Shown here: in pieces, positions 36,867-46,425 of the stretch
Numbering within the stretch: position 1 is the first letter of the stretch
How the letters are laid out: each line of letters opens with the position of its first letter
Origin: CALMEE01 sp041748315
GTDB taxonomy: Bacteria; Planctomycetota; Planctomycetia; Pirellulales; Pirellulaceae
Direction: 5' to 3'
Assembly (NCBI GenBank): GCA_041748315.1
Contig: JBGTDM010000154.1
Coordinates: forward strand, 1 to 64,000
DNA: 64,000 nt
Notes under the pieces: model-generated
What the model was told of the DNA's origin: nothing
Seen by the model: the letters and a program-made list of their open reading frames with translations, nothing else
Database searches by the model: none
Program-made: the position numbers and the translations under genes

Positions 36867-38017
36867 AAGCTTCTCACGCCAATTGTCCGCTCGATCCGCT
36901 TTGTGATGAGGTCGCATGTCAACTCGTCACGGAACTGGTCCGCATTCCCAGCCTGTCGCGAGAAGAAGAGGCCGCTGCAACATGGTTGGTTGCACAGATG
37001 CAGCGTCTGGGGTTCAGTGCTTCTCGAGACGACGCCGGTAACGCCGTAGGCGTGCGCGAATGCTTGAATGACCTGGGTGAGATTGCCGAGACCGTGATAT
37101 TGTTGGGCCACATCGATACCGTACCGGGGGAAATTCCAGTACGAGTCGAACAAGGAATATTGCACGGTCGAGGCAGTGTTGACGCTAAAGGGAGCTTGGC
37201 AACTTTCGTCATTGCAGGTTCTCGAGCTCGTCTTAGACCGGGGCGACGCTTGGTCGTTGTGGGCGCTGTTGAGGAGGAGAGTACGACGTCAAAAGGTGCG
37301 CGATTGATCGCTCAACAATATCAACCCGATTGGTGCATCATCGGCGAACCAAGCGGAGCCGACGCGGTGACCTTGGGTTACAAGGGGCGATTGCAAATTG
37401 AATGCCGATTAAAGCAGCCGACGGCACATTCCGCCGGTCCACAGATAGCGATCGCGGAACACGCGGTGAATTGGTGGATTCGGCTACAAACCTGGAGCGA
37501 CACGTTTAACTGTGGACGCGATAAGGTCTTCGAGCAACTGCAAATTTCGCTCAGTGCTTTCAACACGCAGAGCAATGGCATTACTGAGTCGGCTTCACTT
37601 AGAATTGGCCTGCGGCTGCCAGCGGAATTCCCGGTCGAGGATTTTCAAACGTTTGTTTCCGAACAACTGGCGCAGGTCACTCGCTTGCCAGCCTCCAACG
37701 TGTCTGCTCAATCAAGCGATTTGATGGAAACTGAATTGAGTTTTTACGGATACGAAGTAGCCCATCAGGAGCCGCGGACGTCGAAACTGGTCGGCCGCTT
37801 TAACCGGGCATTCCGGTCGGCAGGTATGACACCCCGACACAAGCTCAAAACCGGCACTTCGGATATGAATGTTGTCAGTCCAATTTGGCAATGCCCAATC
37901 GTCGCTTATGGCCCGGGGGACAGTAGCCTCGATCATACGCCTCAAGAACAACTGTCGTTGAAGGAGTACTTGGCTTCGATCCGTTTTCTAACCACCATTC
38001 TGGAACAATCCAACTAA
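36863..38017 (+). CDS. lysK: LysW-lysine/ornithine hydrolase (M20 peptidase family)
   Basis: A 384-residue M20-type metallohydrolase. Metal ligands and catalytic residues are visible: LLGHIDTVPG (His, Asp), GRGSVDAKGSLA (Asp), VVGAVEEES (Glu-Glu), IIGEPSGADAVTLGYKG, and SLDHTPQEQL near the end (His). It releases lysine or ornithine from the LysW C-terminus. ATG overlaps the lysZ stop as ATGA. No aminotransferase (LysJ/ArgD) lies in the cluster, so that step must be encoded elsewhere. Confidence 0.9.
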   Translation: MKASHANCPLDPLCDEVACQLVTELVRIPSLSREEEAAATWLVAQMQRLGFSASRDDAGNAVGVRECLNDLGEIAETVILLGHIDTVPGEIPVRVEQGILHGRGSVDAKGSLATFVIAGSRARLRPGRRLVVVGAVEEESTTSKGARLIAQQYQPDWCIIGEPSGADAVTLGYKGRLQIECRLKQPTAHSAGPQIAIAEHAVNWWIRLQTWSDTFNCGRDKVFEQLQISLSAFNTQSNGITESASLRIGLRLPAEFPVEDFQTFVSEQLAQVTRLPASNVSAQSSDLMETELSFYGYEVAHQEPRTSKLVGRFNRAFRSAGMTPRHKLKTGTSDMNVVSPIWQCPIVAYGPGDSSLDHTPQEQLSLKEYLASIRFLTTILEQSN

Positions 38018-38073
38018 AGTGGCTGGGCAGCAGACTTGAATCGCAATCCGAGTTGAGCTTTTCAAGGGGTGCT

Positions 38074-38868
38074 TCAGGCGGGGTCGTGGAGTAATCGCCC
38101 TTCCATCCCTCCGCTGACGACCAGGTTTTGACCGGTGATATGACCAGCCAGCTTCGGTGAACTGAGAAACACCACAGCGTTGGCAATATCTTGCGGCGTC
38201 CCCACTTTGCCCATCGCAATCGTGGCCAATGCTTGCTTTATCGCGATGCCGTCATCGGCAAATTTTTTGGTCATCGGCGTCACGACCCATCCTGGACTGA
38301 CGGAATTTACACGTCCCTGAGCCGTCAAGTTAACGATTTCATTTTTTAAGGTGTACATTAGCCCGCCAATCAACCCGCTTTTCGCGGAGGCATAATCGCC
38401 ATGTCCAGCCTCGCCGAAAATTCCGGCCGTTGATCCGATCAATACAATCGATGGCTCGATGGTTTTAGCTTGTCGGATCAAACCCATAAACGCCCGGCAA
38501 CAAAGGAACACAGAAGTGATATCAATAGCCAACGTTCGTTTCCATTGCTCGACGGTCATATCGACAATCGGCACATGTTCCGGTGGCCATACGCCTGCAT
38601 TGCACACTAAATGATCGATCGAGCCAAAGCGTTGAACTGCTCCATGAAACAATTGCTGGACGGAGGTTTCTTCCGTCAGATCGGCTTGGAGCGCGATCGC
38701 ATGGGCCGCTCCCAGCCGTTCGACCAACGCGGAAGCTCGTTGTTCGTTACCGTGGAAATGTACCACGACATTAGCTCCCTCTGCTGCAAACGTTGACGCG
38801 ATTTCATAACCGATTCCGCCACTGGCTCCGGTAACGACCACCGTGCGATTTTTTAACCCACTATCCAT
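38074..38868 (-). CDS. Short-chain dehydrogenase/reductase
   Basis: A 264-residue classical SDR. It has the cofactor motif VVVTGASGGIGYEIA, HLVCNAGV, the catalytic Ser in LIGSTAGIFG, the catalytic YASAKSG, and VNSVSPGWVVTPM. The second ATG (38868) is preferred because AAGGTG lies eight bases before it and only two bases before the first ATG (38874). The fold resembles FabG-type reductases, but the substrate is unknown. It is convergent with lysK, 56 bases away. Confidence 0.85.
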   Translation of the reverse strand: MDSGLKNRTVVVTGASGGIGYEIASTFAAEGANVVVHFHGNEQRASALVERLGAAHAIALQADLTEETSVQQLFHGAVQRFGSIDHLVCNAGVWPPEHVPIVDMTVEQWKRTLAIDITSVFLCCRAFMGLIRQAKTIEPSIVLIGSTAGIFGEAGHGDYASAKSGLIGGLMYTLKNEIVNLTAQGRVNSVSPGWVVTPMTKKFADDGIAIKQALATIAMGKVGTPQDIANAVVFLSSPKLAGHITGQNLVVSGGMEGRLLHDPA

Positions 38869-39133
38869 TCTCATTTCACCTTGGTCTACAACTGCTTCAA
38901 ATCGTTAAGGGACTTATCCTAAACCGTCATGCACAAAGATTCCAGTGCAGCCGTAAGTGCAAGACCATAGGCCGACCCCAAGTGAACTCGATTGGCATGG
39001 ACCGGTGGTTCGGTTGACACTCCTGCGATTGCATGGGATTCAGGTCGACCGCGAATTTCCATCCATTGTTGGCCTGAAACCTAAGATATTTGGTGCCGAA
39101 AGGGTTTCAGTATCGAGCAGAAAACGTCAGCCC

Positions 39134-40405
39134 CTAGCCGTGAGTGATCTGACGGATGTCGATCAAGTGCATTTGGCGACCTGCTCCGGTATGTGGTGAG
39201 TCGATGCAAATCCAGTTTCCGTCGGGGCTGTGTCGAGGATGCGTATCGCACCGCCATTCGCCTCGATAATCGACCGGCAAATGAAACCCGCCCAACGAGA
39301 TGCGCCGGCCGGTTGCGACCTCGTATAGATAAACCTCCTGCTTGCGATCGGGGCCTTGAGGGTACGTGTCGTTGACGATCCAGCGATTACCGGGCAGATA
39401 GGTGCAATGGCCATCACGAGTCATAACGTCGTCGCCAACGGCTTGCATTTCTCCGTCGTTGGCGTCTTCCATCAAGTAAAAGGCGTCCCCCGCGGAAGCG
39501 TGTCGGGTCCAGGCAAGAATGTGCTTCGGATCGCGCCAGATAAAGTGTGAGACCATCCCGGAGCCTGGATTGATCTCACGCAGATCGCTCCCATCCAAGC
39601 CGACGGTGAACATTCGCGTTGCCCATCGTCCTGGTGTCGTCCGCCAGCGATGCAGGAAGATGGTTCGTTTTCCATCAGGCGACACTAATAGATGATTAAA
39701 CCAATGCTTACCTTCACCAAATCCCCCCGGATAAGGCACGTCGATGATGTCAGCCAACGAAACCAGCATCTTGATCTTGTCGTTCTCAATATCGATTCGC
39801 TGGATACCGATTTCCTTGGGTGAGGGTTGGTCGTGCCAGGGATCTAACAAACTTGCATATCCGTAACCGGGGCGCATGTCGTTGATCCGTCGGAAATCGG
39901 TCGTGACGGCGTCGTTGCCGACCGGGCTGAGCGAATAGATGGCCTGAGACAAGGTCGTTCGCTCGCCACTCGAGACGTCCTGAATGTGAGAGACGAACTG
40001 ACCATCAATTCGGTCATTGTAGATCACATGCTTTTCCGATCCCGGAACCCACTGCAACATGCAGCCCTGCTGCCAACACCAAGAGTGCGATCGTCCCAGC
40101 GAGATCCATCGGTCGTTGTCTTGCAAGTCGACCATCCCGATCTCGATCGAATCTGAAGCAGTCGGCGATCGATGTTCAAACTCGACCGCATTACCTAAAC
40201 AGTACCGAACCGCTGGGTCGAATTGTAATTTGTCGTAGTATGCGAACCAATGATACTTGGGGCCTCGAGTGATTGTTCGGATGGGAAAATCCCCCTCAGT
40301 CTCCTGTCTCCATGAACAGCGTGGTGAGCCGACCACTAGGGCGGTCGCAGAAAGTCCAATCGCGGGCATTGTCGTTCGAAAAAACTCGCGGCGCGAAACA
40401 CTCAT
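39134..40405 (-). CDS. TAT-exported beta-propeller protein (TolB-like)
   Basis: A 423-residue protein with a twin-arginine signal (SRREFFRTTMPAIGLSATALVVG) and GGAG eight bases before the ATG. The mature part has repeated strands with TolB/WD-like endings (LLVSPDGKRTIFLHRWR, HFIWRDPKHILAWTR, RHSPDGNWICIDS). Relatives include oligogalacturonate-lyase-like propellers, but no catalytic set is identified. Histidines and tryptophans are frequent in the loops. Function is unknown; an envelope or periplasmic location is inferred from the signal. Confidence 0.75.
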   Translation of the reverse strand: MSVSRREFFRTTMPAIGLSATALVVGSPRCSWRQETEGDFPIRTITRGPKYHWFAYYDKLQFDPAVRYCLGNAVEFEHRSPTASDSIEIGMVDLQDNDRWISLGRSHSWCWQQGCMLQWVPGSEKHVIYNDRIDGQFVSHIQDVSSGERTTLSQAIYSLSPVGNDAVTTDFRRINDMRPGYGYASLLDPWHDQPSPKEIGIQRIDIENDKIKMLVSLADIIDVPYPGGFGEGKHWFNHLLVSPDGKRTIFLHRWRTTPGRWATRMFTVGLDGSDLREINPGSGMVSHFIWRDPKHILAWTRHASAGDAFYLMEDANDGEMQAVGDDVMTRDGHCTYLPGNRWIVNDTYPQGPDRKQEVYLYEVATGRRISLGGFHLPVDYRGEWRCDTHPRHSPDGNWICIDSPHTGAGRQMHLIDIRQITHG

Positions 40406-40732
40406 GGTAAACTCCGATCATGGGGAAATGGGGTAGTCCTAGGTTTGATCTAAAGAGCCGTAGGAGTCATTGACGCTTGAAATGTTGACGACCATTGGTC
40501 GAACGCGTCGGTTTTTTTCACCTCATTGGAAATATTCGTAGGCGCGAGTAAATCGTACGTACGGCTGAGTCAACACATTTGATTTTGTCGCGTCCCTGTA
40601 TCAGCTGGAATTTCGGAATCTTGGTTAACATAATCCAATTATAAGCGGTTTTCCATGCCCAAGAATCGAAGAGATTTACGGCTCAGCCGATCGCCGATCA
40701 TGTGAGGCGGTTTTTAAACGACCGAGTTCCCT
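40406..40732. other. Spacer without a supported gene
   Basis: It lies between the sulfotransferase 3' end and the propeller gene start. It holds the propeller gene's likely promoter. No terminator hairpin or coding frame is convincing. Confidence 0.45.
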
Positions 40733-41980
40733 TTAGTAGCCCAAGAGTTGATCGACATCATTGCGGTTGTCGAGTTCCCGGGTCAAATCGAAACAGATCG
40801 CGACTCGCTCAAACCATTCACGAATTCGTGGATCTTCACATTTCAACAGGTGTTGGAAGTAGCTCTCCTCGCCTTCAAACTGGAAGGGTCGCGGAAAGAG
40901 TACTTGAATCCGCTCATTGTCCAGCCAGTAATCCATCGATGCGTAAACGGCTGACGAACGCAGCCGGAATCGACACAAATCGAATGGTATTGTTGCTTGC
41001 ACAGGCAACGAGTCCAGCCACGTAGAATCGGATTCATACCCCAGATACGCGAGCAACTCACAGTATTCCGATGAAAAATGGCTGGCGTCAGTTTGCTGGA
41101 GATGGGTCCTCCATTCTTCGGAAACCCCTTTGCGGACAAACGAATCAGTTTGCTCCGAATTCGAACCGGTCAGTTTTGAGAATTGATACTTGGCAGCGAT
41201 CCGTTGGATGCTGGCCGGATCATAAGGTACTTGGATCCAATCCAGGATGCCCATCAACTCGTTTACGGTGTCCGACAACAGTGACTCGTATTTGACAGTT
41301 CGTAACCGCTCTCGATCACCCTCGAATGCCATTCGATAATAGTCGAGCTGTCGTTGTATTCGATCGGTTAGAAACGCCTCCCGCCAATCTTCGCGTCGGT
41401 GATATTTTCGGTGACCTCCCGTCTCAGATACGAACCAATCTAGATGTCTTGCGGTCAAGACTCCCATATCATGATAGAAATACGAGACCAAAGCGTCGCG
41501 TGGATCTCGTATCAGCCAGATGGCCGCGAACGAAGGGAACTGGCGGTCGAGTGTTTTTGCAGGCATATGTTTCGAAGGCAAGAAACATATCGCGGGGATT
41601 TCTACTTCGACACTGGAGCTATAACAGAATTCGGCGAGCATTGCCCGCAGTTCCGGCAGTTCGTTGTACGCTCGGTTACCGCGCGCCTGGTTCCAACGTA
41701 TTCTTCGGGCCAGTTCGGAGATGACCGTTGTGGGGACCTCATGTTCTTTAAACCGATTGGCAGCCATGGGTGCAATTAACCGCTCGGCAAGCTGCGAAGC
41801 GGTAACCATCGGCTCAGTTGTGGAGACGAGCGACAATGCATTGAGCAGATCATGCAAACACAAATAACGCGCTAATGGGTTGCACGCGATGTGCTGCTCC
41901 GACAGCCAATGCGTCAGCATGGTCACCAGCCAACTGTTGCCTGACTTGTGAATACCGGTTGTGGTCAAAAAGCGGGTCAT
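40733..41980 (-). CDS. PAPS-dependent sulfotransferase
   Basis: A 415-residue protein. ATG 41980 is chosen with AGG upstream; a TTG six codons earlier would overlap the Wzt stop. The 5'-phosphosulfate-binding loop is GIHKSGNSWL near the N-terminus. The 3'-phosphate-binding motif is LIRDPRDALVSYFYH, and the domain ends around RKGVSEEWRTHL, as in sulfotransferase-1-type enzymes. A further ~110 residues follow. It lies 14 bases after the exporter ATPase gene, which suggests it sulfates the exported glycan or its precursor in the cytoplasm before export. Confidence 0.85.
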   Translation of the reverse strand: MTRFLTTTGIHKSGNSWLVTMLTHWLSEQHIACNPLARYLCLHDLLNALSLVSTTEPMVTASQLAERLIAPMAANRFKEHEVPTTVISELARRIRWNQARGNRAYNELPELRAMLAEFCYSSSVEVEIPAICFLPSKHMPAKTLDRQFPSFAAIWLIRDPRDALVSYFYHDMGVLTARHLDWFVSETGGHRKYHRREDWREAFLTDRIQRQLDYYRMAFEGDRERLRTVKYESLLSDTVNELMGILDWIQVPYDPASIQRIAAKYQFSKLTGSNSEQTDSFVRKGVSEEWRTHLQQTDASHFSSEYCELLAYLGYESDSTWLDSLPVQATIPFDLCRFRLRSSAVYASMDYWLDNERIQVLFPRPFQFEGEESYFQHLLKCEDPRIREWFERVAICFDLTRELDNRNDVDQLLGY

Positions 41981-41994
41981 AGCGGCTGCCTGAT

Positions 41995-43239
41995 TCAAGC
42001 GCGGTCGTTGTGAAGCCGTTCAATTTTCCAAGCGTGGTCAAAGCGGATCATACCGTCTTCTCCCATTGCAAAGCTGTTCGGTTGGGGTCCGACGACTTGG
42101 AACGCGGCTCCAGGATGTCGCCGATCGATAAAGTGTTCCAAATCAGCCCCATATAGGGCAACGTTAAGTGTATAGGCACCCATCAACAGTGGAAGATCGG
42201 GCATTTCGACAATCAGCGTCGATCCGGGGGGCTCCAGGTTGAATCGAAAATCTTGCAGCCGAGTCGAAAATCCGCCGAGCACTCCGCCATACGGCGATTC
42301 TAAGAAAACTCTAACCCGCGCGTCTTTCACCGGTTGGTTGCATCGTATGTCAATTTCACCTCGCAATGCCTGGCCCGTGTACAAGTGGTCGCTGCCATCG
42401 ATTCCGTTGCTGACGCGAATCGATTCAATCGAAGCCTCGCCGGACGTTGATGGTTGGTGTTGTTGTGGCCGATCTTCGATCAGCAGTTTTTCGTATAGTG
42501 CAGCACCTTGGGGGAACTCGCCATCAAACACCATCCGATGGTCATGCATAACGATGGAGCGATTGCAGACCCGGTTGAGTTGACTCACCGCATGAGAAAC
42601 GATGATCAACGCCAACCCTTCGTCGACCAGATTGAGTATGTGCTTAAAGCACTTCATGCGAAAGCCGACATCGCCCACTGCGAGGACCTCGTCGATCAGC
42701 AATAATTGTGGTCGCAAATGTGCCGCAACGGCGAATCCGAGCCGCAGCCTCATTCCAGAGCTGTAGGTTCGTACCGGCTCATCAATCACGTCGGCGAGCT
42801 CGGAGAAATCCGTAATTTCTTCAAAGCGTTCCTCGATTTCCCGTTTTGACAATCCGAGTAGCGTTCCATTAACGAATACATTTTCGCGTCCGGTGAGAAT
42901 TGGATTGAAGCCTGTACCCAATTCGATCAGTGCCCCTAATCGCCCGCGAATTGTGATCTTCCCGGTATCGGGTTTAAACAATCCGGCGAGCATTTTGAGC
43001 AGCGTGCTTTTTCCAGCCCCGTTCGGCCCCAGCAGCGCGACACATTCACCTGGACGCACATTGAACGTCACGCGATCGACGGCAAAAAACTCGCCTGCAC
43101 GCAATTTGCCACGTCGTTCCCCAGCGCTACCAGTGAACTCGCTAAACAGATCTCGTACGCCATAGCGCAATGATCGCTTAAGGTTTCGGCAGTACTTTTT
43201 TGAAACGTTCTCGACTTGAACGACTGGGTCGCGTGTCAT
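41995..43239 (-). CDS. wzt: Polysaccharide ABC exporter ATPase (Wzt-like)
   Basis: A 414-residue protein. The ABC domain has Walker A LLGPNGAGKSTLLK, signature YSSGMRLRLGFA, and Walker B LLLIDEVLAVGD, followed by the switch His in VSHA. The C-terminal ~150 residues form a Wzt_C-like beta-sandwich (RVFLESPYGGVLGGF ... DLPLLMGAYTLNVALY), which in characterised systems recognises the capped end of the O-polysaccharide. It energises export through the Wzm permease encoded 58 bases upstream. Confidence 0.92.
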   Translation of the reverse strand: MTRDPVVQVENVSKKYCRNLKRSLRYGVRDLFSEFTGSAGERRGKLRAGEFFAVDRVTFNVRPGECVALLGPNGAGKSTLLKMLAGLFKPDTGKITIRGRLGALIELGTGFNPILTGRENVFVNGTLLGLSKREIEERFEEITDFSELADVIDEPVRTYSSGMRLRLGFAVAAHLRPQLLLIDEVLAVGDVGFRMKCFKHILNLVDEGLALIIVSHAVSQLNRVCNRSIVMHDHRMVFDGEFPQGAALYEKLLIEDRPQQHQPSTSGEASIESIRVSNGIDGSDHLYTGQALRGEIDIRCNQPVKDARVRVFLESPYGGVLGGFSTRLQDFRFNLEPPGSTLIVEMPDLPLLMGAYTLNVALYGADLEHFIDRRHPGAAFQVVGPQPNSFAMGEDGMIRFDHAWKIERLHNDRA

Positions 43240-43297
43240 GTGATTTTCTGTGAATGTCGTTCCTGTTCAATGTCAATAACAACGGTCACGTGTTGAC

Positions 43298-44233
43298 CTA
43301 ACTGGAGACTCGCTCGACTAAAATCGGAATTGCGACTCGATAGACGACGAGTCCCAACAGAAAAATAGGGATGGCGATAACCCCATAGATTCCAGCAGCA
43401 AACGCATGCCCAGATTCTCCCAGGACCAATAAGTCGCGAGCCCAAAGCAACAGCGGACTGGCTGGATTGGCCCAGTTAATCGGGTTGTTTGCCCAGTTCT
43501 CGGGGGGCGGATAGACAATTTGCGTTGCGATCATCCATAACGGTGTGATGACCGTTAGGAATCGCCCGACATCCTGGTACAACATTCCGCCCGGCATCAG
43601 CAGGCAGCCCAATCCGACACTGAGTAGCACCAACGCTAATGCGGCAATGGGCACCCAAAGATGCACGAACTCAGGCGTGATACCAAACCAGATTAGAAAC
43701 GGGACGAGAACAATTGAGCGGATGAATAGATTGAACAAGACTTCATAGATGCCTACCATCAAGATCGACTCCCGAGGAAACCGCAGTTTGCTCAACATGA
43801 ATCGATTCGCTTGCACGGAATTTAATGGGGCTTGGAGCCCATCGATAAATGCCTGCCAGAGAACCATTCCGGTCAACACATAGATCAAGTACTTGGGCCC
43901 AATTTTTTCAGCGAAATCCGTGACGCCGCTTGTTGACAGGAACACCCACAATGCCGTATTGGCCAGTGGCGGAAGAAATGCCCAAAACAGTCCCAGAAAG
44001 GTTTGACGATATAGTCCTTTGATATTTCGAACGAACATCCGCCAAGCCAGTGCGCGACCGTCGAGTACATTTTGGACGATTTCTCGGCAAAGCTGAACTG
44101 GGTTACGCAGCGCCGACTGCGGCGTGAACTCGATAACCTTGGTGGCCTGCAAATCCGACGGGTCTGCGTGACCAAGCGGGCTGGACGTCGAGCCTGATTG
44201 AGGAGTGTCATCTGTTTTAGATTTCGACCGCAT
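43298..44233 (-). CDS. wzm: Polysaccharide ABC exporter permease (Wzm-like)
   Basis: A 311-residue ABC-2-type membrane protein. After a ~70-residue cytoplasmic N-terminus, about six membrane segments follow (including FLGLFWAFLPPLANTALWVF and IYVLTGMVLWQAFIDGL). The pattern LSKLRFPRESILMVG and the late LGLVVYRVAIPILVERV fit Wzm/TagG/KpsM permeases. It pairs with the downstream Wzt. No ribosome site is obvious. A divergent or separate promoter must lie in the 160 bases upstream. Confidence 0.9.
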   Translation of the reverse strand: MRSKSKTDDTPQSGSTSSPLGHADPSDLQATKVIEFTPQSALRNPVQLCREIVQNVLDGRALAWRMFVRNIKGLYRQTFLGLFWAFLPPLANTALWVFLSTSGVTDFAEKIGPKYLIYVLTGMVLWQAFIDGLQAPLNSVQANRFMLSKLRFPRESILMVGIYEVLFNLFIRSIVLVPFLIWFGITPEFVHLWVPIAALALVLLSVGLGCLLMPGGMLYQDVGRFLTVITPLWMIATQIVYPPPENWANNPINWANPASPLLLWARDLLVLGESGHAFAAGIYGVIAIPIFLLGLVVYRVAIPILVERVSS

Positions 44234-44392
44234 CGCAATGTTGTCTGAGATGACTGAAATAAGTAGCTTAAAGCAGCAGACGGTTATAGTACAGGATCAT
44301 CGGTAAACTGGTTCAGTTGGCCTGCACGCCTCTCAAATCAAATCGTTTCGAACTTGACGGCGGTACGCATTAAAATCGGCAAAGTCCGCCAA

Positions 44393-44425
44393 ATAAAAAA
44401 ACTTGGTCCGATTAGGACCAAGTTT
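44393..44425 (-). terminator. Rho-independent terminator for the DUF6263 gene
   Basis: On the minus strand the perfect stem AAACTTGGTCC/GGACCAAGTTT with a five-base loop runs into a T tract. It lies about 65 bases after the stop of the gene ending at 44489. Confidence 0.9.
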
Positions 44426-44488
44426 AGCGTTATTCAGGTCGCAAGCTGATGATTTTATCGCCAGCTTGCAATTTTCGGGAATGACTTT

Positions 44489-45391
44489 CTAGTCCTTGAC
44501 CAGAGTCACCTTGACCTTGGTTTTTATATCACTTGAAACGGACATTTCCATGCCCATGGCATCGATCAGCATGTCCATTTTTTGCGCCATTTCGGCTTTG
44601 GTCATGTAGCCATTATTGTTATCGAACCAAATCTGGCCGGTTGATTCAATGGATTCCAGTTCAGCGCTTCCTCCGCCTGGAATTTCAAATTCATCCATTT
44701 CAATATTTGAGGTGACACCGATTTTATGCAGCGAGATGCCACCATCGTCTTCATTGCCCACATACTTATACTTGTTGTCAACCTTCATTGTACCGATGGA
44801 TTTCACCGTCGTTGCATTCTCCCATTCCGAACCGACGGAAACGGCTTCTTCAGGGAAAACCAGTGAGGCTTGCTTGGTAAATTGCTCGATCATTTCCGGG
44901 CCCATACCTCCCATACCCATCCCCATGGCGCCGCTCATGCCTTCCTTCACGTCATCGGGCACGACAACATCAGAGACATTGCCCATACGGTCCATCACAA
45001 ACGTAATTTCAGCGTCGATCATCGGAGAAATGCCTGCGGCGATTTGCGCGGCCATGCCCTCGCCTTCACCCTCATCGCTGTCGTATTCCAGTTGCATCAT
45101 AGGTGAATCCATGTTCATTTTCATTCGTGTGATTGTCTGAGCAATTGTGAACTTATCGCCATCGACACTTTTGACCAGCCACTCCATCGTCACATTTTGC
45201 ACAATCCCCATTTCCATTTGAAAGGTGGCAATTTTTTGATTTTGATCAACGGTCGTTTCGATCATGAATTTTTGACCTTCCTTTAAATTCCATCGAAGGA
45301 CGTTGTCTTGAGCATAGGTTGTCGCACTCGACGACAAACAGATCGCAAAAATCGTAAAAGCCGAGCAAGCTCGTAAAGTAAAACGGTTCAT
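44489..45391 (-). CDS. Exported DUF6263-type protein
   Basis: A 300-residue protein with a signal peptide (MNRFTLRACSAFTIFAICL ... SSATTYAQ) and AAAGG before the ATG. The body matches the planctomycete pattern 'LRWNLKEGQKFMIETTVDQ' followed by VVVPDDVKEG and a methionine/glycine-rich loop (GAMGMGMGGMGPEM). An acidic segment lies in the middle (DSDEGEGEGM). These proteins are assigned to DUF6263, with no known function. A strong terminator follows, so it is probably monocistronic. Confidence 0.75.
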   Translation of the reverse strand: MNRFTLRACSAFTIFAICLSSSATTYAQDNVLRWNLKEGQKFMIETTVDQNQKIATFQMEMGIVQNVTMEWLVKSVDGDKFTIAQTITRMKMNMDSPMMQLEYDSDEGEGEGMAAQIAAGISPMIDAEITFVMDRMGNVSDVVVPDDVKEGMSGAMGMGMGGMGPEMIEQFTKQASLVFPEEAVSVGSEWENATTVKSIGTMKVDNKYKYVGNEDDGGISLHKIGVTSNIEMDEFEIPGGGSAELESIESTGQIWFDNNNGYMTKAEMAQKMDMLIDAMGMEMSVSSDIKTKVKVTLVKD

Positions 45392-45904
45392 TAAGGTTAG
45401 CCTTTCGATAGAAGTTTACAGCAAAAATTGTTAAGGAATTTCGGGAGGTTAACAGGTTACCGGATCGCCCGATAACCTGGACCATCAAAGGAAGTGTTCT
45501 CTAAGTTCGGAACCAGACGGCGACAATCACTGGGTGTGAATGACGGACTTGGCTCCTCGCATCCCGCAAGGTTGAACGCGCTATATATCCTAAGCGTCAG
45601 ACCTTGGATGGAAAAGGGACGAGGGTCATCGACACTTTCAGAAACGGTCACGAAATACTGTTTCTGATTGCAGATTCCATCAAATTGCCGGTATGGCAAA
45701 TTTTAACATACAGCGATTGAATACTCGATCTGCTGATTTCAGATGTTCCAGCCCGGTTGCCGAGGGTTAATAGTTAATGCAGGGGCGCGTTTTCCAATGG
45801 CTACGGACAACGGCAACCATTGAACCATCGTGCAAAACCCTAACGTCAGCTTGGTTGTTTCACTTTAGTATCCGCAAATGGCGAAATTGTTCTAAAACCC
45901 GCCC
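45392..45904. other. Spacer with one weak frame
   Basis: An 80-codon minus-strand frame (45457-45699; NQKQYFVTVSESVDDPRPFS) is protein-like in composition but starts only at TTG without a ribosome site. It may be a gene remnant. Nothing else is supported. Confidence 0.4.
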
Positions 45905-46195
45905 CTAATGAATGATATCCCACTTCTGTTGAGTTTTGGACTGGGGAATCGCCACCGAGTTCCTGTAATCTTGCCAGATTGGGATTTCAATCAAATTCCA
46001 AGGTTTTTGTAACGGTTGAACGACCGGTTGTTCTTTCTCTTGTGGCTGCTCCATCGGTTGCAAATCAGTGTACGGATCGAGTCGAAGTGTTTTATCTTGA
46101 ACGGACGGTACCCCCAAAATACTACGTGCGACTAACCCAAGGATGATGCCCAACGGTATCAACATCAGTCGAGAATGTACAATTCTTTTGATCAT
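45905..46195 (-). CDS. Small single-pass membrane protein
   Basis: A 96-residue protein. It has a basic start and one membrane segment (LMLIPLGIILGLVARSIL), then a polar, proline- and glutamine-rich tail. No family was recognised. The N-terminal anchor and good composition support a real gene, although the ribosome site is weak. Confidence 0.5.
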   Translation of the reverse strand: MIKRIVHSRLMLIPLGIILGLVARSILGVPSVQDKTLRLDPYTDLQPMEQPQEKEQPVVQPLQKPWNLIEIPIWQDYRNSVAIPQSKTQQKWDIIH

Positions 46196-46290
46196 GGACT
46201 TATTGAGTACGAACAGCTTCAGAGGCCGGTTTATACAGAATTCCGCCTTCGGTTCTTGATGAGTTCAGTACTGGCGACGCGCGCGACCGA

Positions 46291-46425
46291 CTAGGGCTTT
46301 GTCCAAGTTAGAGATCAGTGTTAGCCGGTGTGCGCTAGCACCCGGTTCAGGCCGGATCAACCGGAAGCTAGTGCGTTCCGGCTGATACTCAGCAATCCGA
46401 ACTCTTAATAGTGACAAAGCACTAG
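46291..46425 (-). repeat. MITE-like 135-bp element, copy B
   Basis: It begins CTAGGGCTTTGTC and ends GACAAAGCACTAG, so the terminal inverted repeat has 12 of 13 matches. It is the reverse complement of the 13674 copy with the same length (135) and about 90% identity. It lies upstream of the WD40 gene. No ORF. Confidence 0.88.

Noticed and set aside
43236..43445. 69-codon frame at the end of the Wzm gene
   Set aside because: It is a shifted frame inside the permease 3' end without its own ribosome site.
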